DNA from: a virus
Length of the DNA: 37,762 nucleotides
Reading direction: 5' to 3' (one strand)
Virus record (IMG/VR): IMGVR_UViG_3300030019_000085
Span: 1-37,762 of that record
Shown here: positions 1 through 10,104 of the stretch, in pieces
Position numbering within the stretch: the stretch's first letter is position 1
Layout: each line of letters starts with the position of its first letter
The notes under the pieces: model-generated
Databases searched by the model: none
Told to the model about the DNA's origin: nothing
The model's input: only the letters and a program-made list of their open reading frames with translations
Program-made: the position numbers and the translations under genes

Positions 1-127
1 TGTACCTGCATCCTCTGCCTGTAAAACATCCTCAGGAATAGCGTTATATCCGTCCTCGATTAAGCCGAGAATATTAGCCTTCGTCAAAGTAGCGCCTACC
101 ATCTTAATAGACTCAGTGCTGCTAAGT
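1..127. repeat. Left copy of 127-bp terminal direct repeat
   Basis: These 127 bases recur exactly at 37636-37762. The capsid reading frame continues across the join, so this marks circularity of the assembled molecule rather than a coding repeat. A 127-base overlap equals a common maximum k-mer of short-read assemblers, which suggests an assembly overlap and not a biological terminal repeat. The unique length would be 37,635 bp. Confidence 0.95.
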
Positions 128-597
128 AGAAGCTTCTGCATGCCGTCGAATTGGTTAGGATCAACCGCGCTATCTCCGCCGATTATCATTTCTTCGATCT
201 CGTTTGAGAGGCCGATCGCGATCATCAGCAAGGTAGCCGATTCCAACTCGGCCGGAAGAGCTTCGTTAGCTGCTCCGGGGCTCAGTGAGTACACGGTGCG
301 CTTCTGCTCGAGCTCGTCGATGCACTGCTCCATGTTTATTTTGTACGTAGAAACTTTCGCCTTCTTTTCCGAAAGTTTCATGATTTGGTTCGGCGTCCAT
401 GCGCAATCCAAACCGTCCGCCTGCAAAATTTTATTTGCAAGATCAATCTGAGATAGCAGCTCTTCGCCTTTTATGCCTGTCAATACGCGAATATATCCGC
501 CCTGAATCAGTCTGCCGCCAAATACCGCGCGAGTAAACCACTCCGGATTTTCTCTAGCTGTATAGGATAGCGAGTTAATGTCATAGATATTTGCCAT
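1..597 (-). CDS. Major capsid protein, N-terminal part (continues at right end)
   Basis: The gene starts at ATG 597 (MANIYDINSL...) and runs off the left end at exactly codon 199. It continues in frame from 37635 down to the stop at 36949, giving a 427-residue protein. The start was found by reading back from the right-end fragment; it lies 22 bases after the protease-scaffold stop, in an A/T-rich leader with no Shine-Dalgarno site. I call it major capsid from its position right after an XkdF-type prohead protease-scaffold, its length, and its resemblance to capsid proteins of Bacteroidales siphoviruses. An HK97 fold is inferred. The C-terminal part is described at the other end. Confidence 0.8.
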   Translation of the reverse strand, partial: MANIYDINSLSYTARENPEWFTRAVFGGRLIQGGYIRVLTGIKGEELLSQIDLANKILQADGLDCAWTPNQIMKLSEKKAKVSTYKINMEQCIDELEQKRTVYSLSPGAANEALPAELESATLLMIAIGLSNEIEEMIIGGDSAVDPNQFDGMQKLLLSSTESIKMVGATLTKANILGLIEDGYNAIPEDVLQAEDAGT

Positions 598-619
598 TTT
601 ATCAATTTGTTTTTAATGG

Positions 620-1768
620 TTACTTACTCTTTTTCGCTTCCATTCGGTCGCGGCGGCTCTTAATTACAGCGGCCATCTTCTCTGTATAGGTCATGTCCTT
701 AGGGTCTTTCGTAGCCTCTACCGTAGTTTTAGCCTTTTCGGCACTAGGCTCTAATTTCAGTGCGGCTAGCTCTTTCTCTAGTTTCGCGATTTTTGCGGCC
801 TTGGGGTCACCCTGTTTAGCCAAGAACGCTTTTGCGCGGGCCTTAGCTGCGTCTACTTTCTTCTGCATTGCCACGGGGTCGTTGGGAGCTGCTGCGGTGT
901 CTCCGCTAGTCTCAGGCTGCGTTACTACCATCATGCCGGTATCGTCTATGACGATGAAATTACCGTCCGCTAAAGCGTGCTCACCTGCGGGGGCTTGCGC
1001 GCCATCCAGGGTAGCGAAGCCGTCACTGTCGACTTGAATTTCCCCGCCGTCGGCCAATTCAAAGATAAGGAAGGGACTTCCTGCATCTACCTTATCTTCG
1101 GCGGCGACTGTCGCGAGGTCGTCAGCTGCTGCTGCGGTCTCTCCTTCTAGTAAGGCCGTTACCGCCTTAAAAAAAGTCACTAGGCCGTTAGGCTTTTTGG
1201 CCTCGGCTTTTGGTTTTTCTACTTGTTTTGCCATTGTTATACTATTAAAATTAAAAAGTCCTTCTAAACTAAAGCCTTTCACGTTCCCGCTTTGCACTTC
1301 ATCGCGCCAATACGTCGGGTCGGTTATCTTATAAGATGCAAGAAGAGTCCCCGCAGGGAGCTCACCTAGCCCTAAGGCTACTGCTTTATCGCGCTGTGGG
1401 TCTGTTACCGTCCACAACTCCGTTAAATAATTGCCCTTTAGTTGCGCATCATGCTGGTGTGTCGTGTTATTTAAGGCGAGGCCTGTGCGCATCATTTTAT
1501 TTGCGATCTTCTCGATATCGCTTGCCGTGAACTTCAAATAATACTCGCCCATTTCTTCGTCATTCCTGTATATTAGCTGATCAGGTATCAGGACGACACC
1601 GGTAAGTATCTGCTTCTTTGCATTCAGCTGCAATTTAACGGTGCGAGCTCGCGCCAAGGCAACAAAATTACTCTCGTTCGCGGGGTAGTCTACGAAAGAT
1701 ATAGCATATATCCCTGTGTCATCTACCCCGCCTATTTTTGCTTCGAATATAGGTATTTTCTTTTTCAT
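620..1768 (-). CDS. XkdF-like prohead protease fused to scaffold
   Basis: A 382-residue protein. Residues 1-175 match the XkdF-like serine protease pattern (peptidase S78_2 type): SFVDYPANESNFVAL near the N-terminus, histidines at 104/106 (THQHDAQ) and a candidate nucleophile Ser167 in GFSLEG. The rest is Ala/Lys/Glu-rich and predicted coiled coil, as expected of an internal scaffold removed during head maturation. Between them (about 225-290) is a segment patterned ADGG-I-VD...G...AP-G-H-LADG...VID, which resembles repeats in the protein at 18792-19733. It is transcribed just before the capsid gene. The start ATG lies four bases after a TATCTTTA element. Function is strongly supported by family and context; catalytic residues are inferred. 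Confidence 0.82.
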   Translation of the reverse strand: MKKKIPIFEAKIGGVDDTGIYAISFVDYPANESNFVALARARTVKLQLNAKKQILTGVVLIPDQLIYRNDEEMGEYYLKFTASDIEKIANKMMRTGLALNNTTHQHDAQLKGNYLTELWTVTDPQRDKAVALGLGELPAGTLLASYKITDPTYWRDEVQSGNVKGFSLEGLFNFNSITMAKQVEKPKAEAKKPNGLVTFFKAVTALLEGETAAAADDLATVAAEDKVDAGSPFLIFELADGGEIQVDSDGFATLDGAQAPAGEHALADGNFIVIDDTGMMVVTQPETSGDTAAAPNDPVAMQKKVDAAKARAKAFLAKQGDPKAAKIAKLEKELAALKLEPSAEKAKTTVEATKDPKDMTYTEKMAAVIKSRRDRMEAKKSK

Positions 1769-1772
1769 GTAA

Positions 1773-1780
1773 TAAAGATA
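1773..1780 (-). promoter_or_regulatory. TATCTTTA element, 4 bases before protease ATG
   Basis: On the minus strand a T-run leads into TATCTTTA, then TTAC and the ATG of the protease gene. The same T-run/TATCYTTR/N4/ATG layout occurs at 11880-11887 and 36260-36267. It fits a Bacteroidetes -7 box but has no TTG at -33 spacing. It may be a late promoter giving leaderless mRNA; this is inference. Confidence 0.4.
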
Positions 1781-1797
1781 AAAAAAATAGTTGGCAT

Positions 1798-4700
1798 CTA
1801 GAATCCTGCTAAGTCGCGAACCGAAGTAAGTCTATCCGTTGCGTCGATTATGTCCGTAACGGCTACCACCGGCGCGATATTTACTTTGCTCATTGCATCG
1901 GCTAATTCCGCATAATCGATCGAAGTAGTTACACTCGTTACACTCGGTATTTCCCCGCCTTCCGCTAGATAGGATTTCACCTTCTCTGACGTAGCGTTCG
2001 CAGGCTTGCTAAAGAACGAGGCTATTTCCGCATGTGTTATCTCTTTGCGCTGACTATTTATGTACTTTATCAGCTTTTTATTCTTCTGCGTAGTATCTTT
2101 GTTAACTACGTACTCGCCGCCTTCTACTTCGATGTTAGTACCAGTGATTCTAGCCCCGCCGTTCGCGTGACTAGCCCCTTTTATCTCGCCGCCATCCGCT
2201 AGCTTCGCGAGCTGCTTAGTTATTATGCCTACCTGCACTGCGCCCGCTGCACCTACTATACCGGCAACAACTAAATTTAAAGGAAAGGTAAGCTTAAGCG
2301 CGCCGGTAATAGCCTCGGCGGTATTGGCAATACCTTGCGCAATTTGACTTATTAAGTCCATCCGCTTTTGTTGCTTCTCCTTCTTCGCGATCTCGGCCTC
2401 TCTCTTCTCTTTCTCTTTCGCGAGCCGCTTCTCTTCTCTCTCTGCTTCTTGTCGTGCGTGCATCGAGTCAGCCAGTTGACTTTTTAACGCGTCGGCCGTT
2501 CCACCTGTAGCCGCTTGCAATTGCTCTTCGATCGACTCAGTGTTCGTTACCGCATCTTCTCTCTGTGTCTTAGCCTCTTCGTACTTGTCGTTTATTACGT
2601 CTAGCTCGTCGTTAAGATCGTCGATTTCCGCCTGTAGCCCCTTTGTGATCGTGTCTGTTACCGCTGTTACCGCAGTAGCCCCCGCAGCAGCAAAGCCGCT
2701 TATCTTATCGAAAAGGTCGCGGTAATATTCCATTGTGGTAGCCTTCGACGCTTTCGTATTCTCTACCTGTTCTTTCTGCGCGCCCTTAATTTTAGAAGTC
2801 ACGTCTGTATTTGCGGCCGCATATTTTTGCATTTCAGCCTCGTACTCTGTAGTGCCTTTTTTAAGCGTGTCTAGCGTAGCTTGGTGAGTCAAGGATAGTT
2901 GGCCTTGATATTCAGTAAGTCCGCTAATATACTCGCCCAGTGCCGAGTTTATTGTAGATAGGCTAGCCTTCGTTGCCTCTACATCGATAAGGTGTAGCCC
3001 TGTTTTACTGCGCTTCGTGTACTCGCCTACTTTGACTTCCACTTGATCGAGCATCTGCTGCACACTCGTGAGCTGCTGATCGCTTTGCGTCTGCATCTGC
3101 GAAGCGGATAATGCTAGTAACTCATTTGCCTGCGCGTCCTGCATATACACTATCGTGTCATTCAGCTTTTGCTTTTCTGAAATAGTCAGGTCTTTTTCGT
3201 CTCTCAGGCGCTTCTTTATGTCAGCTATCTGACGATCGTACTTTATATTAATCTCCGTCCTTGCGCGATCATTTTGCCCGGCGATGGCAGACACGAGCGC
3301 ATCGTCGAAAGTATTCTGTATATCAAGCTCTTTTTGCGCTTGTTCCTTCGCCAAAGCTACCAAGTCTTTAGTCTGCTGCTTCTGCAAAAGAAGTATCTTA
3401 GCATTTATCTGCCTACGTGCGCGAAGCGTTATCGTACTGTCTTGCAACGAATTTTGCTCTTCTAGATTCCTTTTTAAGTCTTGTATCTGTCTCGAGTAGC
3501 TGACCTTAATAGTCTCCCTCTGTTGCTCGTAGCTGTCCTGTATTAGCGCGATTCTAGCGTCCTCTGTAGCGCGCGTCGCGTCTATCTCGTTGCTCTTCCT
3601 CTCTTTTGCAAGGTCTTTATCCGCTTTCAGTCGAGCCGCTCTTTCTATTGCTATATCGTCTTGTATTTGCGTCTGATCGACGTTGAGGTTAGTAGCTATA
3701 CTTACTTTTCTACCGAAATTATCGATTGCGCCTTGCACGCTGTTTATTGCGTCTTCTATCTTTACTTTCTCTACTTTGCCGTTTAAGTCGATATCTAGCG
3801 TAAGTTTGTCTTTACCTTTCGCTTGCGCGGCTCTCAACTTATTGAGGACCACGGTAAGAAGTTCTACCTTCTTTTTATTCGAGTCAAGACTCGCTAATTC
3901 CTTCGCGTAGAATCCGCGCTGCTGCGCGTTGTTCTTCACTCGCTCCGCCGCTAGTGCGTCTTCTGCGGCGCGTATGTCCTTCGTTTTTGCACCTTGCGCG
4001 GTTAGTATGCTTACCTGCGTCTCGGCAGATTTAACACGCGCGTCTCCGGCTTCTTTCAATAGGGTAACTTCGTGCTCTAAATAGTCGAGGTGGATAGCCT
4101 CTAATTCGTTCGCCTTTTTTTGCGACTCGGCCGCCTTGTTTGTGTTAATCATAAACGCGGCTATAGCGCCTACCACCGTGATGAGCGCGAGCGCGAGCAG
4201 AACATAAGGATTTGCGGCAGCTACTATGTTAAACAACTTTTGTGCTATAGTAGCCGCGAGAGTTCCTTTAGTCCCGAGAGCCTCGGCGGCCGTCTTGGCT
4301 CTCAACTGCACAGTGCGTACACCATCTACTACCGCCGCCGTCTTTTCCTGTATCCAACCTTCTTTCACCACTGCGTTGTAAGCCTCACTCGCAGTACTGG
4401 CCAAGGCAAGTATGCCCGCCATGCCTTCTGTAGAGCGCGCTACTACGTTGGTCGTACTTCCTAGCGTCTCAAGAGCCGCATTAGAGCCGAGTACTTCCGT
4501 AGCCATGCCCACACTTCCGCGGGTGGCTAGCTCGAATTTATCCGTCAAGTCCTGTAGGCCCTTATATCCTTTTTCATAATTTCCTACGCTGTCTCTAAAG
4601 TTACCTGTGCTCTCGCGCAGTGCTTTATATTCCGCATCTAACGATTGTATCTGCGTTATCATTTTACCGCCTACCTCGATATCAGCTCGCTGTGTAGCGC

Positions 4701-5088
4701 TTAGCGCTTCGTACGCCACACGCAAGTCAGTAAGCTGCATACCCATCTGAGCGATAGAGCCCTCTGCTAGCTTATTAATGCTAATAGAGCGCGTTACCTC
4801 TCTCGTTTTTTCCTGTAGCGCCTTGGTGGCGGATATCTGCGCCTTATTAGCCTCAGAATCTGCGGAAGCTAGCTTCTTCTGCGTGTCGCTTAGCCGCTTA
4901 GCCGCTTTCTCTTCTTCGGTAAGCGCAGAACTCTTAGTCTTGCTAGCAGCAGCGCTCTTCGCCTCTGTGCTGTTAGTCTTTGCGATCGCGCTATCCAACG
5001 CCTTAATGGCGCTCTCCAGGGAAGTTACATCTTTGACGTTCTGCGTTACCCCGTTTATTTGCAGAGTATATTCTTTTTTGCCGGCCAT
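1798..5088 (-). CDS. Tail tape measure protein
   Basis: A 1096-residue protein that sets siphovirus tail length and lines the tail tube. It is dominated by long Lys/Glu/Ala/Gln coiled-coil stretches (about 30-100, 330-640, 840-910). Hydrophobic segments lie near 294-314 (VLLALALITVVGAIAAFMI) and around 940-970. The C-terminal region contains a LADGGEIKG...HANGG...VEGGEYVVNKD pattern familiar from tape measures of Bacteroidales phages. At about 1.5 angstroms per residue the tail would be near 160 nm. Its ATG overlaps the stop of the upstream tail gene as TAATG, so translation is probably coupled. Unusually, the protease and capsid genes follow it. Confidence 0.88.
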   Translation of the reverse strand: MAGKKEYTLQINGVTQNVKDVTSLESAIKALDSAIAKTNSTEAKSAAASKTKSSALTEEEKAAKRLSDTQKKLASADSEANKAQISATKALQEKTREVTRSISINKLAEGSIAQMGMQLTDLRVAYEALSATQRADIEVGGKMITQIQSLDAEYKALRESTGNFRDSVGNYEKGYKGLQDLTDKFELATRGSVGMATEVLGSNAALETLGSTTNVVARSTEGMAGILALASTASEAYNAVVKEGWIQEKTAAVVDGVRTVQLRAKTAAEALGTKGTLAATIAQKLFNIVAAANPYVLLALALITVVGAIAAFMINTNKAAESQKKANELEAIHLDYLEHEVTLLKEAGDARVKSAETQVSILTAQGAKTKDIRAAEDALAAERVKNNAQQRGFYAKELASLDSNKKKVELLTVVLNKLRAAQAKGKDKLTLDIDLNGKVEKVKIEDAINSVQGAIDNFGRKVSIATNLNVDQTQIQDDIAIERAARLKADKDLAKERKSNEIDATRATEDARIALIQDSYEQQRETIKVSYSRQIQDLKRNLEEQNSLQDSTITLRARRQINAKILLLQKQQTKDLVALAKEQAQKELDIQNTFDDALVSAIAGQNDRARTEINIKYDRQIADIKKRLRDEKDLTISEKQKLNDTIVYMQDAQANELLALSASQMQTQSDQQLTSVQQMLDQVEVKVGEYTKRSKTGLHLIDVEATKASLSTINSALGEYISGLTEYQGQLSLTHQATLDTLKKGTTEYEAEMQKYAAANTDVTSKIKGAQKEQVENTKASKATTMEYYRDLFDKISGFAAAGATAVTAVTDTITKGLQAEIDDLNDELDVINDKYEEAKTQREDAVTNTESIEEQLQAATGGTADALKSQLADSMHARQEAEREEKRLAKEKEKREAEIAKKEKQQKRMDLISQIAQGIANTAEAITGALKLTFPLNLVVAGIVGAAGAVQVGIITKQLAKLADGGEIKGASHANGGARITGTNIEVEGGEYVVNKDTTQKNKKLIKYINSQRKEITHAEIASFFSKPANATSEKVKSYLAEGGEIPSVTSVTTSIDYAELADAMSKVNIAPVVAVTDIIDATDRLTSVRDLAGF

Positions 5089-8000
5089 TATATTCTACGT
5101 ATTAGTTTTAATTTAGTCTTGTTTTTTTGCGACGGATCGTAACCGCTTATCTCCGCAATATAATACAGATCGCCGTTGAATCGTATATACACTGAGCCGT
5201 CTAGCTTCGTATAATCTTCCGCGGTTATGTAACATTCTACCTCAGTGTAGTGCGAAGAGGCGTCGACCAATATAGAGAAGTACTTACCTAGTATAGTATC
5301 GTTCTTATCTTCGTAGCTTAGCTCCATTAATCCATTAAGCGAATTACTTACCTTTGCTAATTTCAAAGCCGCGCCGTTGAAATCGAACTGCCCGCCTATG
5401 TCGTTCAGTAGTCCGTCAAAGTAAAAGAATCTGTACGCCTGCGATGTATAGCGATTCTCCATCGCAGTAGGGTAACTCTCCGTCAATAACCATGCATCAT
5501 TTTTAGATATTATAGGGAGAGGCAATACAACGCTATCCTGTGTTATATCTTTGTACCAATTATACGAAAAGCTACTAGTCTGTTCTGTCACGCTCTCTTC
5601 CGTTGCGCCTGTGTAAAAGTGTCCGCCGCCATTTACCCCGGTGCGAACGTAGCCTTCCTCTTCGGTGTCCACCGTAAAGCCTATCTTATACTCAGATGGT
5701 AGTCCTAGAGAGGTATTCACGCGGTCACGTAGAGACGCCTTCTCCTCGATGTTTAAGTACTTGCTGCTAGTTCCCTTCTTAGTCTGTTTAACGTCTAAAC
5801 TAAATGCCCTAGAATCCGTCTGCGTAAGCTTTAGATTAAACGCCTTTACGAAGTTATCTAGAAAGTCGTCTACTTTAGTATCCGCAGACAGGAAGCCCGC
5901 TAGATTTATACTGTTCACGTCGAAGTTCACGGCGTCGTTCCAATTCATCGCTGCGGTGCCCCTACCTGCGAGGTCTACTTTCAACCAGTCTTCGTCGACG
6001 CGGAAGGGCGTTATACCTAGATCAAATTTCAACTCGTGGTTAACGAGACCGTAGGTAGAGTGCATACCGTCTTTCCTGTAGCGCCCCTCAGAGGACACAG
6101 AGGCAACGGTAAGTAATTCCCCAGCTTTTAACCACACTACGGTACTTACTGCGCCTTGTCCTGTGTAGTTCGCGTCTGCGACCGCATCGTCGTACATGCC
6201 TCGTCTAGCATACACGCTCGGCGCGTTAAGCAGCGACATGTGTAGCTTGCGCGTGCTCTCCCACCCGATCGCGTCCTCGCTACTTTCGACGATAGTTCGA
6301 TTTATGGTTAACGTGCTGCTTACGTCGAAATAGTTATTGGCAAGCCACATAGTTATGCGGGGCTGAAAGCCGGGGACGTCGGCGAGCGTGGTGTCTATAT
6401 GAGCCGTCCCGTTCACGAATTGCGTGCTAGAATATGAATATTCAGCATCGCCGTTAAAAAGAAATATTAGACCAGTATAGTTAGCGTCTACCGGAATGCT
6501 GAATACGTATGTATAATTGCTCTCTAGAGGGAATCTGTTTAGTATCACGTTATTTGCGGCTAACCCCGTGGCCAATATTTGCACAGAACCAAGGGCGCCA
6601 CACACTAAGACCATTTTTGAGCCATTGGTGGATATCGGTATAGTCTGCTCGATGTAAGTCACCGTGGGGCTGCCCGCGACGGGCGCTTTTATGTCTACAT
6701 AGTCTAAACTTGGCCATCCGAAGCCCATACCATTAGGAGAGTAGTAGGCTAATACTGCGACGGCGTTGTTAGCTTCTACCGTAGCCGAGAATTTAACATT
6801 AGCATACAGCGACAAATCTATAAAATCTGTTGTCTCCCACCCGGCCAAAGACGTAATGAGTCCATCTGCGTTGGACAATGCCCAATTTTCCGACCTACCC
6901 GTTATATTAGATGGGGTAGGGTCCACGGGGTTGCCGTGACTATCTAGTACCTTGTTGTGTACCCAAGTCGCAGCTGTGTAGTCTATGTTTATGTTAGGGT
7001 TGTCACCTTCACTGTCGAACGAGCCCAAGCGGCCATACTTCATATACCCCGGAGAATTTACGACTAGCCGCACGGGCGTGTCACCGTTCGCGGTTACGTC
7101 GTAGCTATTGGCCGGTTTAGAAATAAGCACTTGCGCATATCTGTTTTCAGTATCGAGCGGATTATAATATTTCTGCGCGTTAGTGCCGCGATCTGAGTTA
7201 TAACCGAACTCAAAGCCCGCTAATATGTTCGAACTCTGCGCGGCATCCACCATATTTATTTGGCCATCGGCCGTAACAGGCGGGAAATATTTCGGTATGT
7301 TATACTCGTCGTAGATATCATTCTGCGGTTGGTTATCATAGAAAAAAGACCCGTCGAGCTTTGCCCCGGATAGTCCAAAATCCGCATTGCCGTTGTCGCG
7401 CAAAAGCTTTACCTCATATACATTTTCGAACATGCGGTTGTTCGCATTCTCAGAGAGTCCGCTTATATGCTGTATGCCTGTATTCGAGTCGGTAACTCGC
7501 CAATTCGAATTACCGAACACATTCAAACTGGCTTTAAAAGTGAGCTTGTAAAAGCCCTCTGTAGGTATGCGTATCTGTCCGCGTGTCCAGGGGAAACCGT
7601 CGGCGTCGTTAACCGTCTTTAGTAGAACATTCCCGCCGGTGTCTTCGCGCACTTCTATCTTAGAATTAGTAGCGTCTAATACGTCGCAACTGTATATCGT
7701 GCCTGTGTCATCTGACGATTGATTTATGCCGCGCTCTAATCGAGCCGTGTTTGTAATCCGCTCGTATGTTGAGGCCCACGCGCCCGATACGCGGATAGTG
7801 GCGTGATGGCCGTAGTTCCAAGGCTGCGTGTAGTCTGCCTCATTGCGATAGCTCATATACAGTTGTTTCAACTTTTCGTCAGAGAAGGCCGTACCCGATA
7901 TCACGTACCCTTTCGAGTTAAATATGTGCTGTATGATTATAAGAGGGTTCACGGCGGGCGGAAGATCACTCATACCTATATATACGCTGTCGTCCCACAC

Positions 8001-8525
8001 TGTACGACCTGAGTAGGTATTCGCATCTTTATTAAGCGGGGCTTTAGGAAGAAGTCCGTAAAGCACGAACGGAAATATAGCCGCCTGCGGTTCAGTCCTA
8101 GCCGCTTCGTTGTACAGGTTAATATATTCCGCGAAATCTACGAATGGTATTCTGTATTCCGCGATAGCATTTAGCGCTATATCGCCGAAAATGTCCTTAA
8201 CGGACTTCGCCGTCGGCACGTACAAATTCCCTTTGTATGCATCACTCACTTCCGTAAGTCGAAACCTACCCGTGAAGACGCGAGAACCTGCCACGATGCA
8301 CTCAGCATTATATTCCGTTACGAACTTATTGCGCGTCTCTTCTACGTTCGCGTGCCCGAAAACTATGTCGTTAGTTTCCGTAAGAGGCAGCGATATAGAG
8401 TAGCTATACTGCGCGTCCTTGGTACTCAACTCAGCAGGGTTAATCAGCTGCCTGTTTAGACGCAAGCTAAAGTCGGAAGATAAATCTACCAACGTGCCGT
8501 TAATATATAGTTCTGTATTATTCAT
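5088..8525 (-). CDS. Large tail structural protein (hub or baseplate type)
   Basis: A 1145-residue protein beginning MNNTELYINGTLVDL, with a conserved-looking segment LRLNRQLINPAELSTKDAQY near residues 22-41. I recognise this opening from large tail proteins of Bacteroidales siphoviruses. The middle is beta-rich with many Asn/Thr/Tyr and sugar-binding-like sections; no catalytic motif is evident. It lies between a 527-residue tail protein and the tape measure gene, which supports a tail-tip, hub or baseplate role. The start overlaps the preceding stop by 8 bases (ATGAATAA). The exact role is not determined by sequence alone. Confidence 0.6.
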   Translation of the reverse strand: MNNTELYINGTLVDLSSDFSLRLNRQLINPAELSTKDAQYSYSISLPLTETNDIVFGHANVEETRNKFVTEYNAECIVAGSRVFTGRFRLTEVSDAYKGNLYVPTAKSVKDIFGDIALNAIAEYRIPFVDFAEYINLYNEAARTEPQAAIFPFVLYGLLPKAPLNKDANTYSGRTVWDDSVYIGMSDLPPAVNPLIIIQHIFNSKGYVISGTAFSDEKLKQLYMSYRNEADYTQPWNYGHHATIRVSGAWASTYERITNTARLERGINQSSDDTGTIYSCDVLDATNSKIEVREDTGGNVLLKTVNDADGFPWTRGQIRIPTEGFYKLTFKASLNVFGNSNWRVTDSNTGIQHISGLSENANNRMFENVYEVKLLRDNGNADFGLSGAKLDGSFFYDNQPQNDIYDEYNIPKYFPPVTADGQINMVDAAQSSNILAGFEFGYNSDRGTNAQKYYNPLDTENRYAQVLISKPANSYDVTANGDTPVRLVVNSPGYMKYGRLGSFDSEGDNPNINIDYTAATWVHNKVLDSHGNPVDPTPSNITGRSENWALSNADGLITSLAGWETTDFIDLSLYANVKFSATVEANNAVAVLAYYSPNGMGFGWPSLDYVDIKAPVAGSPTVTYIEQTIPISTNGSKMVLVCGALGSVQILATGLAANNVILNRFPLESNYTYVFSIPVDANYTGLIFLFNGDAEYSYSSTQFVNGTAHIDTTLADVPGFQPRITMWLANNYFDVSSTLTINRTIVESSEDAIGWESTRKLHMSLLNAPSVYARRGMYDDAVADANYTGQGAVSTVVWLKAGELLTVASVSSEGRYRKDGMHSTYGLVNHELKFDLGITPFRVDEDWLKVDLAGRGTAAMNWNDAVNFDVNSINLAGFLSADTKVDDFLDNFVKAFNLKLTQTDSRAFSLDVKQTKKGTSSKYLNIEEKASLRDRVNTSLGLPSEYKIGFTVDTEEEGYVRTGVNGGGHFYTGATEESVTEQTSSFSYNWYKDITQDSVVLPLPIISKNDAWLLTESYPTAMENRYTSQAYRFFYFDGLLNDIGGQFDFNGAALKLAKVSNSLNGLMELSYEDKNDTILGKYFSILVDASSHYTEVECYITAEDYTKLDGSVYIRFNGDLYYIAEISGYDPSQKNKTKLKLIRRI

Positions 8526-10101
8526 TTGTGTAAGTAGCGCTTAAATGGTACTTCAAAGTAGGCACTTGCATGTTAAATGCAGAGGACGTCTTTTTTAGTT
8601 GAAAATCGTCGCGTACTAGATAGTTTCCGTCCTTATCTAGCAGTACTCGTGCGGTGGCCAACTCTTTAAGCCAGTCCGCTACTTCGTCTGTACATGGCGA
8701 GCCCTCTATCGTTATCGTGTCTTCTAACGATACAGAGTGCATAAGCTCGTCGCCTGCTTCCTGCACATTTACAGGCGTGACCGTTCTATTGTACGTGTCC
8801 GTTGTGGGTTTAATCTCGTCTTGCAAAGTAGCGTCAAAATTGTACGTATCCCATCCGCCTAACTTATTAAGAAAGGTAATCGGGTTTAGGACGTGCAGGC
8901 AGTCGGGCAGTACTCTGTATTCTAGCGAATTAGACACGGCCGCGCTGCCTCTAGCTAGATTTACTTTTATCTCGCCGGCGCCCGGATATGCATCCAGTAG
9001 CGCATCTATATTCAACGCGCACGTATTTACGATATTAAGCGCTGCTCGTTCGATCGGGTCTGAATCCATGCTTCCTAGATAGTCTCCGCCCGTGGCGTAC
9101 GCTCTATACAACACGCGCAACGCGTAGTCAATGGGTTCAGCGACGCCCCTTTGCGGGTCTTCGGCTATAAAATTAAGATATTCCCTCTGCCCGCGCATGT
9201 ACGTAGTGCGCGGCTTATTAGTAAGAAGCTGTATAGTAGAATCTAAATACACACGACCCGCTAACGGGTCTATATCTAGCAAAGACCCGTAACCGTTCAC
9301 TATGCACAGCGCCTTTGAATAGTAAAAATTGCTAGCCTCAACACTAGCTATTAGTCTGTACATACCACAAGTCCCTGCATTGAACCACCCGAATCCGCGT
9401 ATAGGTAGATTGTATGGCCGGTAGTTCGCAAAGACGGAGCTTATGTCGAACCACATAGGCGCACCGGCGTACGTCTTCTGCATCGTAAGTATCAGGTCGC
9501 CTAACTTCTCTCTCGTCGTAGGCGCATCGTTCTCCCCTAAAAAAAGACTGTTCACGGAATAGACCTCTACTTCTATCTCCGCGGTGCTGCTCTCGCCGCT
9601 TATGCTGTCGCCTAACGCGCTAACGGGAACTACCTGCGTAATAAGATAAGCCGTCCCGCCTGTATCCGCAGGCTTGGTAATCGTTATATTATAATCCGTA
9701 CCCGCGCCTTTGCTTTTTATACGAATATGCGCACCGTTAGTAGTTACCCCACTAACCACGCTCGGCAAAATGAATATATCAAAATTAGAGGATATCCAAG
9801 TATTTAGTAACATGGCCTTACGTATGTTACCAGCCGTTACCGAAGCATCAGCACCAAGTAAAAACACGCTTCCTGTTACTTTGTCCGCATCTGAGGTAGC
9901 CGTAAAATTGTATATCGCGCCATCGGGCGTGGTTAGCCTTATCGTCGCGGTGTTAACCGTTGGCGACAACACTTGTATGTCTATCTCTAGATAAACGGGC
10001 GTACTAGGCTTGCTCTCAATGCGCAAAAAGTTAGGAAGGCCCGAGAGGGAAACTCTCGTAGGACCCGTTATAACTGCTATATCTCTACTAATATACCCCA
10101 T
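8518..10101 (-). CDS. Tail structural protein, distal-tail candidate
   Basis: A 527-residue, predominantly beta-strand protein (MGYISRDIAVITG...). It has no signal peptide and no enzymatic motif I can see. It follows two neck/tail-completion-like genes and directly precedes the 1145-residue tail protein, with an 8-base overlap. That position fits a distal tail or baseplate component. The N-terminal 180 residues look like immunoglobulin-like beta sheets; the C-terminal half has mixed alpha/beta stretches. The functional call is contextual. Confidence 0.5.
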   Translation of the reverse strand: MGYISRDIAVITGPTRVSLSGLPNFLRIESKPSTPVYLEIDIQVLSPTVNTATIRLTTPDGAIYNFTATSDADKVTGSVFLLGADASVTAGNIRKAMLLNTWISSNFDIFILPSVVSGVTTNGAHIRIKSKGAGTDYNITITKPADTGGTAYLITQVVPVSALGDSISGESSTAEIEVEVYSVNSLFLGENDAPTTREKLGDLILTMQKTYAGAPMWFDISSVFANYRPYNLPIRGFGWFNAGTCGMYRLIASVEASNFYYSKALCIVNGYGSLLDIDPLAGRVYLDSTIQLLTNKPRTTYMRGQREYLNFIAEDPQRGVAEPIDYALRVLYRAYATGGDYLGSMDSDPIERAALNIVNTCALNIDALLDAYPGAGEIKVNLARGSAAVSNSLEYRVLPDCLHVLNPITFLNKLGGWDTYNFDATLQDEIKPTTDTYNRTVTPVNVQEAGDELMHSVSLEDTITIEGSPCTDEVADWLKELATARVLLDKDGNYLVRDDFQLKKTSSAFNMQVPTLKYHLSATYTNE

Positions 10102-10104
10102 AGT

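Noticed and set aside
1-127. True direct terminal repeat of a linear phage genome
   Set aside because: It is inside the capsid coding sequence, has the exact length of a common assembler k-mer, and the terminase resembles headful-type enzymes.
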